This document shows, one piece after another, positions 17,247 to 25,485 of a DNA stretch of 64,000 bases (positions are counted from its first letter, which is position 1; each line of letters begins with the position of its first letter). The notes beneath the pieces were generated by a model. It did no database searches. It saw only the letters and a program-made list of their open reading frames with translations, and had not been told where the DNA came from. Both the position numbers and the translations under genes were made by a program. Origin of the DNA: an uncultured Flavobacteriia bacterium (GTDB lineage Bacteria > Bacteroidota > Bacteroidia > Flavobacteriales_D > Crocinitomicaceae). Where the stretch lies: contig CALJTX010000047.1 of the NCBI GenBank assembly GCA_937975705.1, forward strand, positions 1 through 64,000, read 5' to 3'.

Positions 17247-17951
17247 ATGAAAACTTACCTTTCACTACTCGCCTTTTCGGCACTACTTATCAGTACTACA
17301 TCTAGCTGCAAGAAAAAAGGCTGCATGGACCAAGACGCCGTTAACTACAATTCAGAGGCTAAAAAAGACGACGGAACTTGTAAATATGCACCAACAATTA
17401 CCGTTAATGGCAACAACCCTGAAAACATCAATGTTGGCGACACCTATACCGATGCTGGCGCAACAGCAACCAATAAAGATGGTTCTTCAGTTACTGTAAC
17501 AACAAATAGCCAAGTTGACGCCACTACAAAAGGTACCTACGCTGTTACTTACACTGCAACAAATGAAAACGGAACAACAACTGCAACCCGCACGGTAAAT
17601 GTCAACATCGGCCAAGACAACTGGTTGGTGACATGGGCTGTTGCAAGTGATTGTGGCAATTCATTTCCATTAGCAGCTGCTCCAGTTATCACGGCAGGCG
17701 CTAGCGCAAATGATTTGATCATTGACAACATGTTCAATATTTTTGGCGGTACAGCTAATGCAACAATCAGTGGCAATAACATCAACATCCCAAGCCAAAC
17801 TATCGACGCTACAATAGGTCAAGTTACCTTTTCAGGCGTGGGCAGCATCAACAACCAAGCAAATACAATTACAATTACTTACACCTACGACAACACCATT
17901 CCACTTATCGGCGGAACCGGTACTTGCGTAGCAACTTACACGAAGCAATAA
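17247..17951 (+). CDS. Surface lipoprotein with DUF5011-type Ig-like domain
   Basis: 234 aa. The signal ends in a cysteine near 21 (SSCKKKGC), probably lipidated. Next comes the motif GCMDQDAVNYNSEAKKDDGTC, a short disulfide module common in marine and freshwater Bacteroidota surface proteins (GCxDxxAxNYNxxAxxDDGSC). Residues ~48-118 form a bacterial Ig-like DUF5011 domain (GDTYTDAGATATNKDG, GTYAVTYTATNENG). The C-terminal ~110 residues are Asn/Thr-rich beta structure without a known match. Function unknown. Own terminator. Confidence 0.8.
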   Translation: MKTYLSLLAFSALLISTTSSCKKKGCMDQDAVNYNSEAKKDDGTCKYAPTITVNGNNPENINVGDTYTDAGATATNKDGSSVTVTTNSQVDATTKGTYAVTYTATNENGTTTATRTVNVNIGQDNWLVTWAVASDCGNSFPLAAAPVITAGASANDLIIDNMFNIFGGTANATISGNNINIPSQTIDATIGQVTFSGVGSINNQANTITITYTYDNTIPLIGGTGTCVATYTKQ

Positions 17952-17973
17952 TAGTCAACTGCATTGTATAGTA

Positions 17974-18001
17974 AAGGCCCGGAATACTCCGGGCCTTTTT
18001 T
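17974..18001 (+). terminator. Rho-independent terminator after the DUF5011 lipoprotein
   Basis: 9-bp perfect stem AAGGCCCGG/CCGGGCCTT with a 6-nt loop (AATACT) and a T run. Confidence 0.92.
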
Positions 18002-18037
18002 GTATCCTTAGTTACAATTCAAAACAATTTGATGGCG

Positions 18038-18045
18038 TAACTTTG
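18038..18045 (+). promoter_or_regulatory. -7 element 4 nt from the thioredoxin start
   Basis: TAACTTTG, an exact consensus match, then CCAA and ATG. Predicts a leaderless message. Confidence 0.55.
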
Positions 18046-18049
18046 CCAA

Positions 18050-18346
18050 ATGGGAAAATTTAAAGAAATCATCAGCGCACCCACCCCCACACTTGTCGAT
18101 TTTTTTGCGACGTGGTGTGGCCCTTGTAAAACGATGTCGCCTGTGCTCGATGAACTCAAAAAAGTCTACGGTGAAAAAATCCGCATTATCAAAATAGACG
18201 TAGATAAAAATCCTGCAATTGCCGATCAATTCAAAATACGCGGGGTTCCTACCTTGATGCTTTTCAAAGAAAGCAAAATGCTTTGGAGAGAAAGTGGTGC
18301 TTTACCGCTTTCTACACTCAAACAAAAAATTGGCGGGTATTTATAA
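18050..18346 (+). CDS. Thioredoxin
   Basis: 98 aa, a bare thioredoxin fold. The active site is WCGPCK (about 22-27), with the cis-proline in RGVPTLMLF. Cytoplasmic disulfide reductase; a natural electron donor for the Bcp peroxidase encoded 2 kb upstream. Several trx paralogues are usual, so the symbol trxA is not assigned. Confidence 0.95.
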   Translation: MGKFKEIISAPTPTLVDFFATWCGPCKTMSPVLDELKKVYGEKIRIIKIDVDKNPAIADQFKIRGVPTLMLFKESKMLWRESGALPLSTLKQKIGGYL

Positions 18347-18397
18347 GCCCTTCACATTATTCACTACAAAACGTAACACTTCTTTTTTGTTTACGTA

Positions 18398-18429
18398 TTT
18401 GCTTTCCTAGGCGAAATCAGCTACTTTTG
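18398..18429 (+). promoter_or_regulatory. Promoter of the membrane pyrophosphatase
   Basis: TTTG at 18398-18401, a 20-nt spacer, TACTTTTG at 18422-18429. Leader about 30 nt. Upstream, CGTAA (18372) and TTACG (18391) form a loose inverted pair of unknown meaning. Confidence 0.65.
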
Positions 18430-18465
18430 CCAGCTAATTAATATTTTACAAATTAACAAATCAGT

Positions 18466-20919
18466 ATGGAATCAATGATGATTTATGTGCCTATAGTAAT
18501 GGCAATTATCGGATTACTATTTATGGCAATGAAGCGTGCTTGGGTTTTAAAGCAAGACGCAGGTGATGGTAAAATGAAAGAAATTTCAGATTACATCTAT
18601 GAAGGAGCACTCGCCTTTTTGAAAGCAGAGTACCGCCTTTTAGCCATTTTTGTAATTATTTCAAGTGTTGTTTTGGCAGGTATCACCTTTTTACCTGGCG
18701 TTAAAACGCATTTATTGATCGTAGTAGCCTTTATTTTCGGCGCTATTTTTTCTGCTTTGGCAGGAAACATGGGAATGAAAATTGCTACCAAAACCAACGT
18801 TCGTACCACACAAGCTGCACGTACTAGCCTTCCACAAGCATTGAAAGTTTCTTTCGGTGGCGGAACAGTTATGGGCTTAGGTGTTGCTGGTTTGGCCGTA
18901 TTAGGTTTAACAGGATTTTTCATTTTGTTTTACAACATCTTCATGGGTGGTCAGTGGACCAACTCAGAGCAAATGACTGTTGTACTCGAAACCCTTGCTG
19001 GTTTTTCTTTAGGTGCTGAGTCTATCGCTTTGTTTGCTCGTGTAGGTGGCGGTATTTATACCAAAGCAGCAGACGTAGGTGCTGACCTCGTTGGTAAAGT
19101 TGAAGCTGGTATTCCAGAAGACGACCCGCGCAACCCAGCAACTATCGCAGACAACGTTGGCGACAACGTAGGTGACGTTGCCGGAATGGGCGCTGACCTT
19201 TTCGGTTCTTATGTAGCAACAGTATTAGCTGCTATGGTACTTGGTAATTATGTCATCAGCGACATGGGTGGTATCAAAGACGCGTTTGGCGGTATTGGCC
19301 CAATCTTATTGCCAATGGCTATTGCTGGTTTCGGTATCTTGTTCTCTATCATCGGTACAATGCTCGTAAAAATCAGCTCTGATACGGCGAAAGAAGCCGA
19401 AGTACAAAAAGCGCTCAACATCGGAAACTGGGTTTCTATTGCCCTTACCGCTGTTGCTTGTTTCTTCTTGGTTCAATACATGTTGCCTGGAAAAATGCAA
19501 ATGACTTTCTTTGGTGAAGGAATGAAAGACGTTTCTTCTATGAGCGTATTTTATGCAACACTCATCGGCTTGTTTGTTGGTGGTGCTATTTCTTCTGTTA
19601 CTGAATACTACACAGGTTTAGGTACTAAGCCAGTATTGAAAATCGTTCAAAAATCTTCTACTGGTGCCGGAACAAACGTCATCGCAGGTTTGGCTACAGG
19701 TATGATTTCTACTTTCCCAACTGTATTGTTGTTTGCTGCTGCAATTTGGTCTACTTATGCACTTGCAGGTTTTTATGGTGTTGCACTTGCTGCTTCAGCC
19801 ATGATGGCAACAACTGCTATGCAATTGGCTATCGATGCATTTGGACCTATCTCAGACAACGCTGGTGGTATTGCTGAAATGAGCGAACTTCCAAAAGAAG
19901 TACGTACCCGTACGGACATCTTGGATTCAGTTGGTAACACCACTGCCGCAACAGGTAAAGGTTTTGCTATTGCATCCGCTGCACTTACTTCATTGGCTTT
20001 ATTTGCTGCCTACGTTACCTTCACAGGAATCGATGGTATCAACATCTTTAAAGCACCTGTTCTAGCCATGTTATTCATTGGTGGAATGGTTCCGGTTGTT
20101 TTCTCTGCACTTGCCATGAACTCAGTTGGTAAAGCTGCTATGGATATGGTTTATGAAGTGCGTCGTCAGTTCAAAGAAATTCCAGGAATCATGGAAGGTA
20201 CTGGTAAACCAGAATATGGCAAATGTGTAGAAATCTCTACCAAAGCTGCACTTCGCGAAATGATGCTCCCTGGTATTCTTACTATTGGTTTACCTATTGC
20301 TATTGTATTGCTTGGCAAATTGGTTTACCCTTCTGACAACCAATTGATCGCCGAAATGCTTGGTGGTTACATGGCTGGTGTAACTGTTTCTGGCGTACTT
20401 TGGGCAGTTTTCCAAAACAACGCCGGTGGCGCTTGGGACAACGCTAAAAAGTCTTTCGAAGCTGGTGTTGAAATCAACGGCGAAATGACTTACAAAGGTT
20501 CTGATGCACACAAAGCAGCCGTAACTGGCGACACCGTTGGTGACCCATTCAAAGATACTTCAGGTCCTTCTATGAATATCTTGATCAAATTGACATGCTT
20601 GATTGGTTTGGTTATTGCCCCAATCTTGGGTAACGGTCAAGAAGCTAAGACAGAAAAAGATTGTTGTGCTAAGACAGAAATGTCATGTACAGATCAAAAA
20701 GAAGCATGCCATGGTGCTGCAATGTCAAACGACATGAAATGTGACATGAGTGCTTGCGCGACCATGACCAAAGAAGAATGTGCTCAAATGTGCGATGCGA
20801 AAGGTTGCTCTGCAGAGGAAAAAGCAATTTGCATGGCTCACTACGGCAAAGACGGCAAATGGTTAGGCGATGCCAACAAATGTTCAAAAGACAAAGCTGC
20901 TTGTTGTGACAAACACTAA
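18466..20919 (+). CDS. hppA: K+-dependent membrane pyrophosphatase (Na+ and/or H+ pump) with Cys-rich tail
   Basis: 817 aa, about 16 membrane helices. The active-site block DVGADLVGKVEAGIPEDDPR and DNVGDNVGDVAGMGADLFGS lies at about 203-245. GNTTAATGKGFAIASAAL (about 489) has Ala and Gly at the two positions that separate K+-dependent (A/G) from K+-independent (K/T) enzymes. It splits cytoplasmic PPi and exports Na+ or H+. After the last helix (LTCLIGLVIAPILGNG, ending about 723) come ~93 extra residues with 13 Cys, many Met and Lys, not part of the standard family. Both termini of these pumps face outward, so the tail should be periplasmic. Glycine and alanine codons favour GGT/GCT, as in highly expressed genes. 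Confidence 0.96.
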   Translation: MESMMIYVPIVMAIIGLLFMAMKRAWVLKQDAGDGKMKEISDYIYEGALAFLKAEYRLLAIFVIISSVVLAGITFLPGVKTHLLIVVAFIFGAIFSALAGNMGMKIATKTNVRTTQAARTSLPQALKVSFGGGTVMGLGVAGLAVLGLTGFFILFYNIFMGGQWTNSEQMTVVLETLAGFSLGAESIALFARVGGGIYTKAADVGADLVGKVEAGIPEDDPRNPATIADNVGDNVGDVAGMGADLFGSYVATVLAAMVLGNYVISDMGGIKDAFGGIGPILLPMAIAGFGILFSIIGTMLVKISSDTAKEAEVQKALNIGNWVSIALTAVACFFLVQYMLPGKMQMTFFGEGMKDVSSMSVFYATLIGLFVGGAISSVTEYYTGLGTKPVLKIVQKSSTGAGTNVIAGLATGMISTFPTVLLFAAAIWSTYALAGFYGVALAASAMMATTAMQLAIDAFGPISDNAGGIAEMSELPKEVRTRTDILDSVGNTTAATGKGFAIASAALTSLALFAAYVTFTGIDGINIFKAPVLAMLFIGGMVPVVFSALAMNSVGKAAMDMVYEVRRQFKEIPGIMEGTGKPEYGKCVEISTKAALREMMLPGILTIGLPIAIVLLGKLVYPSDNQLIAEMLGGYMAGVTVSGVLWAVFQNNAGGAWDNAKKSFEAGVEINGEMTYKGSDAHKAAVTGDTVGDPFKDTSGPSMNILIKLTCLIGLVIAPILGNGQEAKTEKDCCAKTEMSCTDQKEACHGAAMSNDMKCDMSACATMTKEECAQMCDAKGCSAEEKAICMAHYGKDGKWLGDANKCSKDKAACCDKH

Positions 20920-20940
20920 GTAGGTTCTTCAAATACATTG

Positions 20941-20975
20941 CAAAAGCCACCTTCTTAGGTGGCTTTTGTCTTTTA
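20941..20975 (+). terminator. Rho-independent terminator of hppA
   Basis: Perfect 11-bp stem CAAAAGCCACC/GGTGGCTTTTG with loop TTCTTA, then a short T-rich tract. Confidence 0.88.
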
Positions 20976-21016
20976 TCACCTTTTGATTGCCCCTAAAAAA
21001 GTAACTTTATCCATCT

Positions 21017-21367
21017 ATGAGTGGGCTGCCCAATAAAAACAAAGATTTCTTCGCAGATGTATACGACGTCGTGCGGCTCATTCCCTTGGGAAGAGTGACG
21101 AGTTACGGAGCAATTGCCAACTACCTCGGCGCCAAACAAGGTGCCCGAATGGTGGGCTGGGCCATGAATGCCAGTCATGATTTACCTGATGTGCCTGCTC
21201 ATCGCGTGGTGAATAGAATTGGCTTATTGAGTGGTAAACATCATTTTGACGGCCCTAATGCAATGGAACTGCGCTTACAAGCGGAAGGCATCCAGGTTGT
21301 GCAAAATCAAATCCAAAACTTCGAAAAAGTTTTTTGGGATCCTTCGCTTGAATTGGGCTTGCCTTAA
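21017..21367 (+). CDS. Alkyltransferase-like protein (MGMT fold, no catalytic Cys)
   Basis: 116 aa containing only the DNA-binding domain of O6-alkylguanine-DNA alkyltransferases. The helix-turn-helix is VTSYGAIANYLGAKQGARMVGWAM (Arg finger in the GARMVG part). The catalytic PCHRV motif reads PAHRVV (Ala61), so it cannot accept an alkyl group. Such ATL proteins bind O6-alkylguanine and flag it to nucleotide excision repair. TAACTTTA lies 7 nt before the ATG. Confidence 0.93.
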   Translation: MSGLPNKNKDFFADVYDVVRLIPLGRVTSYGAIANYLGAKQGARMVGWAMNASHDLPDVPAHRVVNRIGLLSGKHHFDGPNAMELRLQAEGIQVVQNQIQNFEKVFWDPSLELGLP

Positions 21368-21377
21368 AGGATTCTAT

Positions 21378-21385
21378 TAATTTTG
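21378..21385 (+). promoter_or_regulatory. -7 element of the cystathionine synthase/lyase gene
   Basis: TAATTTTG, exact match to TAnnTTTG, 18 nt before the ATG at 21404. A TTG 16 nt upstream (21359-21361) could serve as -33. Confidence 0.5.
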
Positions 21386-21403
21386 TCAAAACACTTTTTG
21401 ACT

Positions 21404-22543
21404 ATGAAATTTGCCACCAAAGCCATCCACGCGGGTGTACATCCAGATCCTGCAACAGGCGCAATCATGACGCCAATATACCAAACCTCTACCTATGTGC
21501 AAGATGGCGTTGGCAACCACAAAGGCTACGAATATTCTAGAACCCTTAACCCGACGCGTCATGCGCTCGAGAAAAATATTGCGGCCATCGAAAACGGAAA
21601 GCATGGTGCTTGCTTTGGTTCTGGCTTGGCAGCAATAGATTGCGTCATCAAGATGCTCAATCCTGGCGATGAAATCATCTCAACGAATGACCTCTACGGT
21701 GGCTCTTACCGTATCTTCAATACCATTTTTGCCAAATACGGACTCATTTTCCATTTTGTAGATATGCAAAATCCTGCAGCGGTGGAGGCTTTAGTCAATG
21801 AAAATACCAAGCTCATTTGGGTTGAAACCCCGACAAACCCAATGATGAATATCATCGATATCGCCGCAATGGCGCAAATCTCAAAAAGAGCTGGTGCCAT
21901 GTTGTGCGTAGACAACACTTTTGCAACACCCTATTTGCAAAATCCGCTTGATTTAGGTGCCGATATGGTCATGCACTCCGTTACGAAGTACTTGGGTGGG
22001 CACTCAGACGTAGTAATGGGTGCTTTGGTCTGCAATGACGACGCCCTCGCTACGGAAATGTACCGCATCCAAAACTCTTCAGGCGCGGTTACTGCACCAA
22101 TGGATTCTTTTTTGGTCTTGCGTGGCATCAAAACACTCCACTTGCGCATGCAACGCCATTGCGAAAACGGAGAAAAAATAGCGCGTTTCTTGCAAACGCA
22201 TCCGAAAGTAGACAAAGTCTATTGGCCAGGATTTGAAACCCACCCCAATCACGAGGTCGCTAAGCAACAAATGCGCGGTTTTGGCGGCATGATTTCCTTT
22301 ACGCTCAAAGGCAATCAGCTGCAAGACGCGCTAGATTTAGTGAAGAAAGTTGAAATTTTTGCGCTGGCAGAATCTTTAGGAGGAGTTGAATCTTTGATTG
22401 GGCACCCCGCAACCATGACCCATGCGTCTATTCCGAAAGAAGTACGCGAACAAAGCGGTGTGGTAGATTCATTGATCCGTTTGAGTGTAGGCATCGAAGA
22501 CGCCGATGACCTTATTGCTGATTTAGAAGGCGCTTTAAAGTAA
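21404..22543 (+). CDS. Cystathionine gamma-synthase/gamma-lyase (PLP)
   Basis: 379 aa from the ATG at 21404; the upstream TTG in frame is part of the -7 box. Cys/Met metabolism PLP-enzyme motifs: ATKAIHAG, YEYSRTLNPTRHALEKNIA, the Lys-bearing HSVTKYLGGHSDVVMG, and SLGGVESLIGHPATMTHASIP. It either condenses O-acylhomoserine with cysteine or splits cystathionine; the sequence alone does not decide. Its 3' end overlaps the convergent response-regulator gene by 9 bp. Confidence 0.92.
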   Translation: MKFATKAIHAGVHPDPATGAIMTPIYQTSTYVQDGVGNHKGYEYSRTLNPTRHALEKNIAAIENGKHGACFGSGLAAIDCVIKMLNPGDEIISTNDLYGGSYRIFNTIFAKYGLIFHFVDMQNPAAVEALVNENTKLIWVETPTNPMMNIIDIAAMAQISKRAGAMLCVDNTFATPYLQNPLDLGADMVMHSVTKYLGGHSDVVMGALVCNDDALATEMYRIQNSSGAVTAPMDSFLVLRGIKTLHLRMQRHCENGEKIARFLQTHPKVDKVYWPGFETHPNHEVAKQQMRGFGGMISFTLKGNQLQDALDLVKKVEIFALAESLGGVESLIGHPATMTHASIPKEVREQSGVVDSLIRLSVGIEDADDLIADLEGALK

Positions 22544-23281
22544 ATCTAGGCTTTTAAAGAACTGCTCTTTTTTAGCCGGAGACAACGGAATAGAAGTGCC
22601 ATCTTTTAGGATCACTGAACCGCCGTCGTGCTTGTCGTAGCGCTCTACGTAATTGAGATTGATCAAATGCGACTGATGCACCCTAAAGAAGGAGAAGCCC
22701 GCCAGCATAGTGTCGTAATCTTTTAAGGTTTTGGAAACCAATATTTTCTTGCCGTCATTGAGGTAAAAAAACGTATAGTTTTTATCTGCCTCGCAGTGCA
22801 CGATGTCGTCAATTTCTATCACAAAAATGCTCTCTTGTGTCTTGAGTACGAGCTTGCGCTTGTGTTGAGGTTGGATATTGTGCTGTAAAGCTTGAAACTG
22901 CGCATCGTCTTTTTTGTGCTCGACCAAATGCAAGGCGTTGGTCATGGCGGTGTGCAGTTCTTCGGCATCTATTGGCTTAAGGATGTAATCTAGCGCTGAA
23001 AATTTGATGGCCTGCACGGCAAACTCCTGAAATGCCGTAATGAAAATCACTTCAAATTGCTTGTACTTGACATTTCTCAGGACATCAAAACCATTGCCGT
23101 CGGGCATTTGGATATCGAGTAAAACGATGTCTGGCTGGATGTCTTCTATGGCTTCTATTCCCGATGCTACGTTTTCGCCATCGGTGTAAACACTCAGGTT
23201 CAAATCAAAGGATTCGAGCATTTTACGGATGAAGGTCCGGGTTGGTTTTTCATCATCAATGATCAGTACTTTTCGACTCAT
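22535..23281 (-). CDS. LytTR-family response regulator
   Basis: 248 aa. Receiver domain 1-120 with the acidic pair IIDDEKPTR, the phosphoacceptor Asp56 in IVLLDIQMPDGNG, and the conserved Lys in YILKPID. A LytTR DNA-binding domain fills about 145-248 (VHCEADKNYTFFYLNDGKKILVSKTLKDYD, FFRVHQSHLINL). It follows the sensor kinase gene by 13 nt and should be phosphorylated by it. Target genes unknown; the T9SS type B protein transcribed divergently from the pair is a candidate. Confidence 0.95.
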   Translation of the reverse strand: MSRKVLIIDDEKPTRTFIRKMLESFDLNLSVYTDGENVASGIEAIEDIQPDIVLLDIQMPDGNGFDVLRNVKYKQFEVIFITAFQEFAVQAIKFSALDYILKPIDAEELHTAMTNALHLVEHKKDDAQFQALQHNIQPQHKRKLVLKTQESIFVIEIDDIVHCEADKNYTFFYLNDGKKILVSKTLKDYDTMLAGFSFFRVHQSHLINLNYVERYDKHDGGSVILKDGTSIPLSPAKKEQFFKSLDLL

Positions 23282-23294
23282 AGCTCAGGAAGGT

Positions 23295-25481
23295 TTATTG
23301 TTCGGGTTCGTACTTCAGTGGCAAGACAAGCGTAACGACGGTTCCGGTTTGGGACACATTATCTAAATCGCTGATGGTCAAGCTACCATTAAATTTATAC
23401 TTTTTATTGAGAATAGCGATACGTTCACGCGTAATATCGATCGCCATACTTTTATGCGTTTTCATTTTTTTGGTACTTGCCGATTTTTTTCGGCCTACAC
23501 CGTTGTCTTGAATCTTTATGTAGAGTTGGCTATCTTTAGCGTAGATGTCTACATCAATCTTGCCTCCTTTCACCGTATGCAATTGGCCGTGTTCTATTGC
23601 ATTCTCAATAAAAGGTTGGGTAATCATTGGTGAGACCATCGCTTTGTTAAAGAGGAGGTCATCGCTAATAGTAAGCTCGTAGTCAAAGCGGTTTTCAAAA
23701 CGCATTTTTTGAGCAGTAAGGTATTTGTCAAGGATTTCTCTTTCGAGTTCGATCGGAATGAATTCTTTGGGTGAGTTTTCTAAGATGAGGCGCATGAGCC
23801 TGGAAAAGTTGACCAAAAACTGCGATGATTTAGCGGGGTCGTTTTCGTAGATATAACTCTGAATAACCGACATGGCATTGAACACAAAATGCGGATTCAT
23901 TTGCGTTCTTAAGAGTGTTTGAGACAACTCAGCCTCTCGCTGCTCCTGCTTGATTTTGACTTGTTGCATCCGGAGCACATAAATGACAACGCCAAAAATG
24001 ATGGCCAAAATAAAGAGAATGGAAATCACTAATTGGCGGTCTCGCTGGAGCTCAACAATTTCGCGTTCTTTTTGCGCGCGCTCAATAGAAGCCTGCTGGT
24101 TCAAGATAAGGCGTTCGCGCTCTTCGCGCAAATTGGCTGCTGCCATTTCTTCAATGCGTGCCGCGCTGCGCCAAACCGGACTATTTTCAAGCCAGTTACT
24201 GTATTGTTGTTGGTACTGATAAGCCTGGGCATGCTGCCCTGTTTTACTTGCAATTACTGCCAATGAACGATACGTATTGGCAATTTTTGGTCGGATCAAA
24301 GCTTCTGAAGGCAGGCTTTTTAGGCTAGATTCAAATGCGGATTTGGCAGTTTGATATAAATTCAAACCCAATAAGTACTGACCGTATTCAAAATATAATT
24401 CTGAAGCAAATAAGGCATCTGTTGAGGGGTCTGTTTTAGAAAACAAGGTGGCAAAAGGAAGATCGAGGCCTGCTCCTTGTGATTGTTTAGCTGAAATCAT
24501 GAGAAGTCTGGCCCTATTTTGATACCGCAAATTGCCGATATCCTCAAAATACCGATAGGCCAAACCTGCCATTGAACTGGCTTTTCCTGGCAAATTAATT
24601 CCCAAATAATAGCGACCCAACAAATAATTGGCAAAAGCCTGTCCGCGAAGATCTTTATTGACCTTTGCGAGGTCCTGGGCGAGTTTCAAATAGGTAATGG
24701 CCTGATTGAAGTTCTTGACATCAATGGAAATACTCGCAATGAGCAGCAAGGGGCTCAATTTGAAATAATCTAATTGCGCCTCTTCGGCAAGTTGCAATGA
24801 GTTGATAGACCTTTGAACGGCTTGTTCAAAAAGGTTAAATTGCCAATACACCTCAGCTTGTTGCTGCATGGCATCGATCAAAACCCATTTTTTATCAGAA
24901 CGCTTGGCATGTTGCAAGGCCATATTACTTGCCCATAAAGCAGAATCTTTTTGAAAGACAGCGGTAAAGTGCTTGGCCATCTGCAGGTAAAGGGCGGTTT
25001 GTTCGCGGTTCTTCATGCCGCGATTTGCCTGGGACATTAACCTGCTGTAATGGAACTTTTGGTCGTTTGGATAGAGCGCACAACCCAACAAATTTTTGCG
25101 CCAAGCGACTTTAGGGTTGGAAAAGTGGTAATCTTTGAGCTGTTCATTGAAAATTTGAGTCAGACTACGGCTATCGCCAAGGAAATTGGCGCGCTCAGCT
25201 GCTAGCAAAGAAATCAGTGCTTGATTGTCTTGGCCAACATAAGCGCGACGTTGTAAAACCAACAAATTGACCTCTTTTTGCCATTCATTTCGATTGCTTT
25301 GGTAGATCGCATCGATCAGACGCAACCTTATTTGCAGTTGAGACGTCTTGTTTTTTGTGCGTGCCAACTCCGTTCGGAGCTGCTTTTCGGACTGCGCAGT
25401 AACCTGCAAACCCAAAAAGAGACACACTATTAAAAAAAACAAGCTTACCTTTGACATCAACAACGAATATACAAAATTCAT
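23295..25481 (-). CDS. LytS-type sensor histidine kinase with TPR sensor region
   Basis: 728 aa from the ATG at 25481; ATG at 25457 (MSKVSLFF) is an equally good start. Signal/anchor helix, then ~430 residues of TPR-like helical repeats in the periplasm, a helix-rich linker, one membrane segment (LVISILFILAIIFGVVIYVL), then the His_kinase domain (TQMNPHFVFNAMSVIQSYI, His about 531) and an HATPase (MITQPFIENAIEHG, IKIQDNGVGRKKS). Autophosphorylates and passes phosphate to the LytTR regulator next to it. The ligand is unknown. Confidence 0.93.
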   Translation of the reverse strand: MNFVYSLLMSKVSLFFLIVCLFLGLQVTAQSEKQLRTELARTKNKTSQLQIRLRLIDAIYQSNRNEWQKEVNLLVLQRRAYVGQDNQALISLLAAERANFLGDSRSLTQIFNEQLKDYHFSNPKVAWRKNLLGCALYPNDQKFHYSRLMSQANRGMKNREQTALYLQMAKHFTAVFQKDSALWASNMALQHAKRSDKKWVLIDAMQQQAEVYWQFNLFEQAVQRSINSLQLAEEAQLDYFKLSPLLLIASISIDVKNFNQAITYLKLAQDLAKVNKDLRGQAFANYLLGRYYLGINLPGKASSMAGLAYRYFEDIGNLRYQNRARLLMISAKQSQGAGLDLPFATLFSKTDPSTDALFASELYFEYGQYLLGLNLYQTAKSAFESSLKSLPSEALIRPKIANTYRSLAVIASKTGQHAQAYQYQQQYSNWLENSPVWRSAARIEEMAAANLREERERLILNQQASIERAQKEREIVELQRDRQLVISILFILAIIFGVVIYVLRMQQVKIKQEQREAELSQTLLRTQMNPHFVFNAMSVIQSYIYENDPAKSSQFLVNFSRLMRLILENSPKEFIPIELEREILDKYLTAQKMRFENRFDYELTISDDLLFNKAMVSPMITQPFIENAIEHGQLHTVKGGKIDVDIYAKDSQLYIKIQDNGVGRKKSASTKKMKTHKSMAIDITRERIAILNKKYKFNGSLTISDLDNVSQTGTVVTLVLPLKYEPEQ
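25446..25453 (+). promoter_or_regulatory. -7 element of the T9SS type B gene, inside the kinase 5' end
   Basis: TACCTTTG, exact TAnnTTTG match, 32 nt before the plus-strand ATG at 25486 and overlapping the first codons of the divergent kinase gene. No -33 TTG at ideal spacing. Confidence 0.45.
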
Positions 25482-25485
25482 ACGC

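Noticed and set aside
18372..18395. CGTAA-N14-TTACG upstream of hppA as a copy of the recA palindrome
   Set aside because: Half-sites match in part but the spacing is very different, so the resemblance is probably chance.
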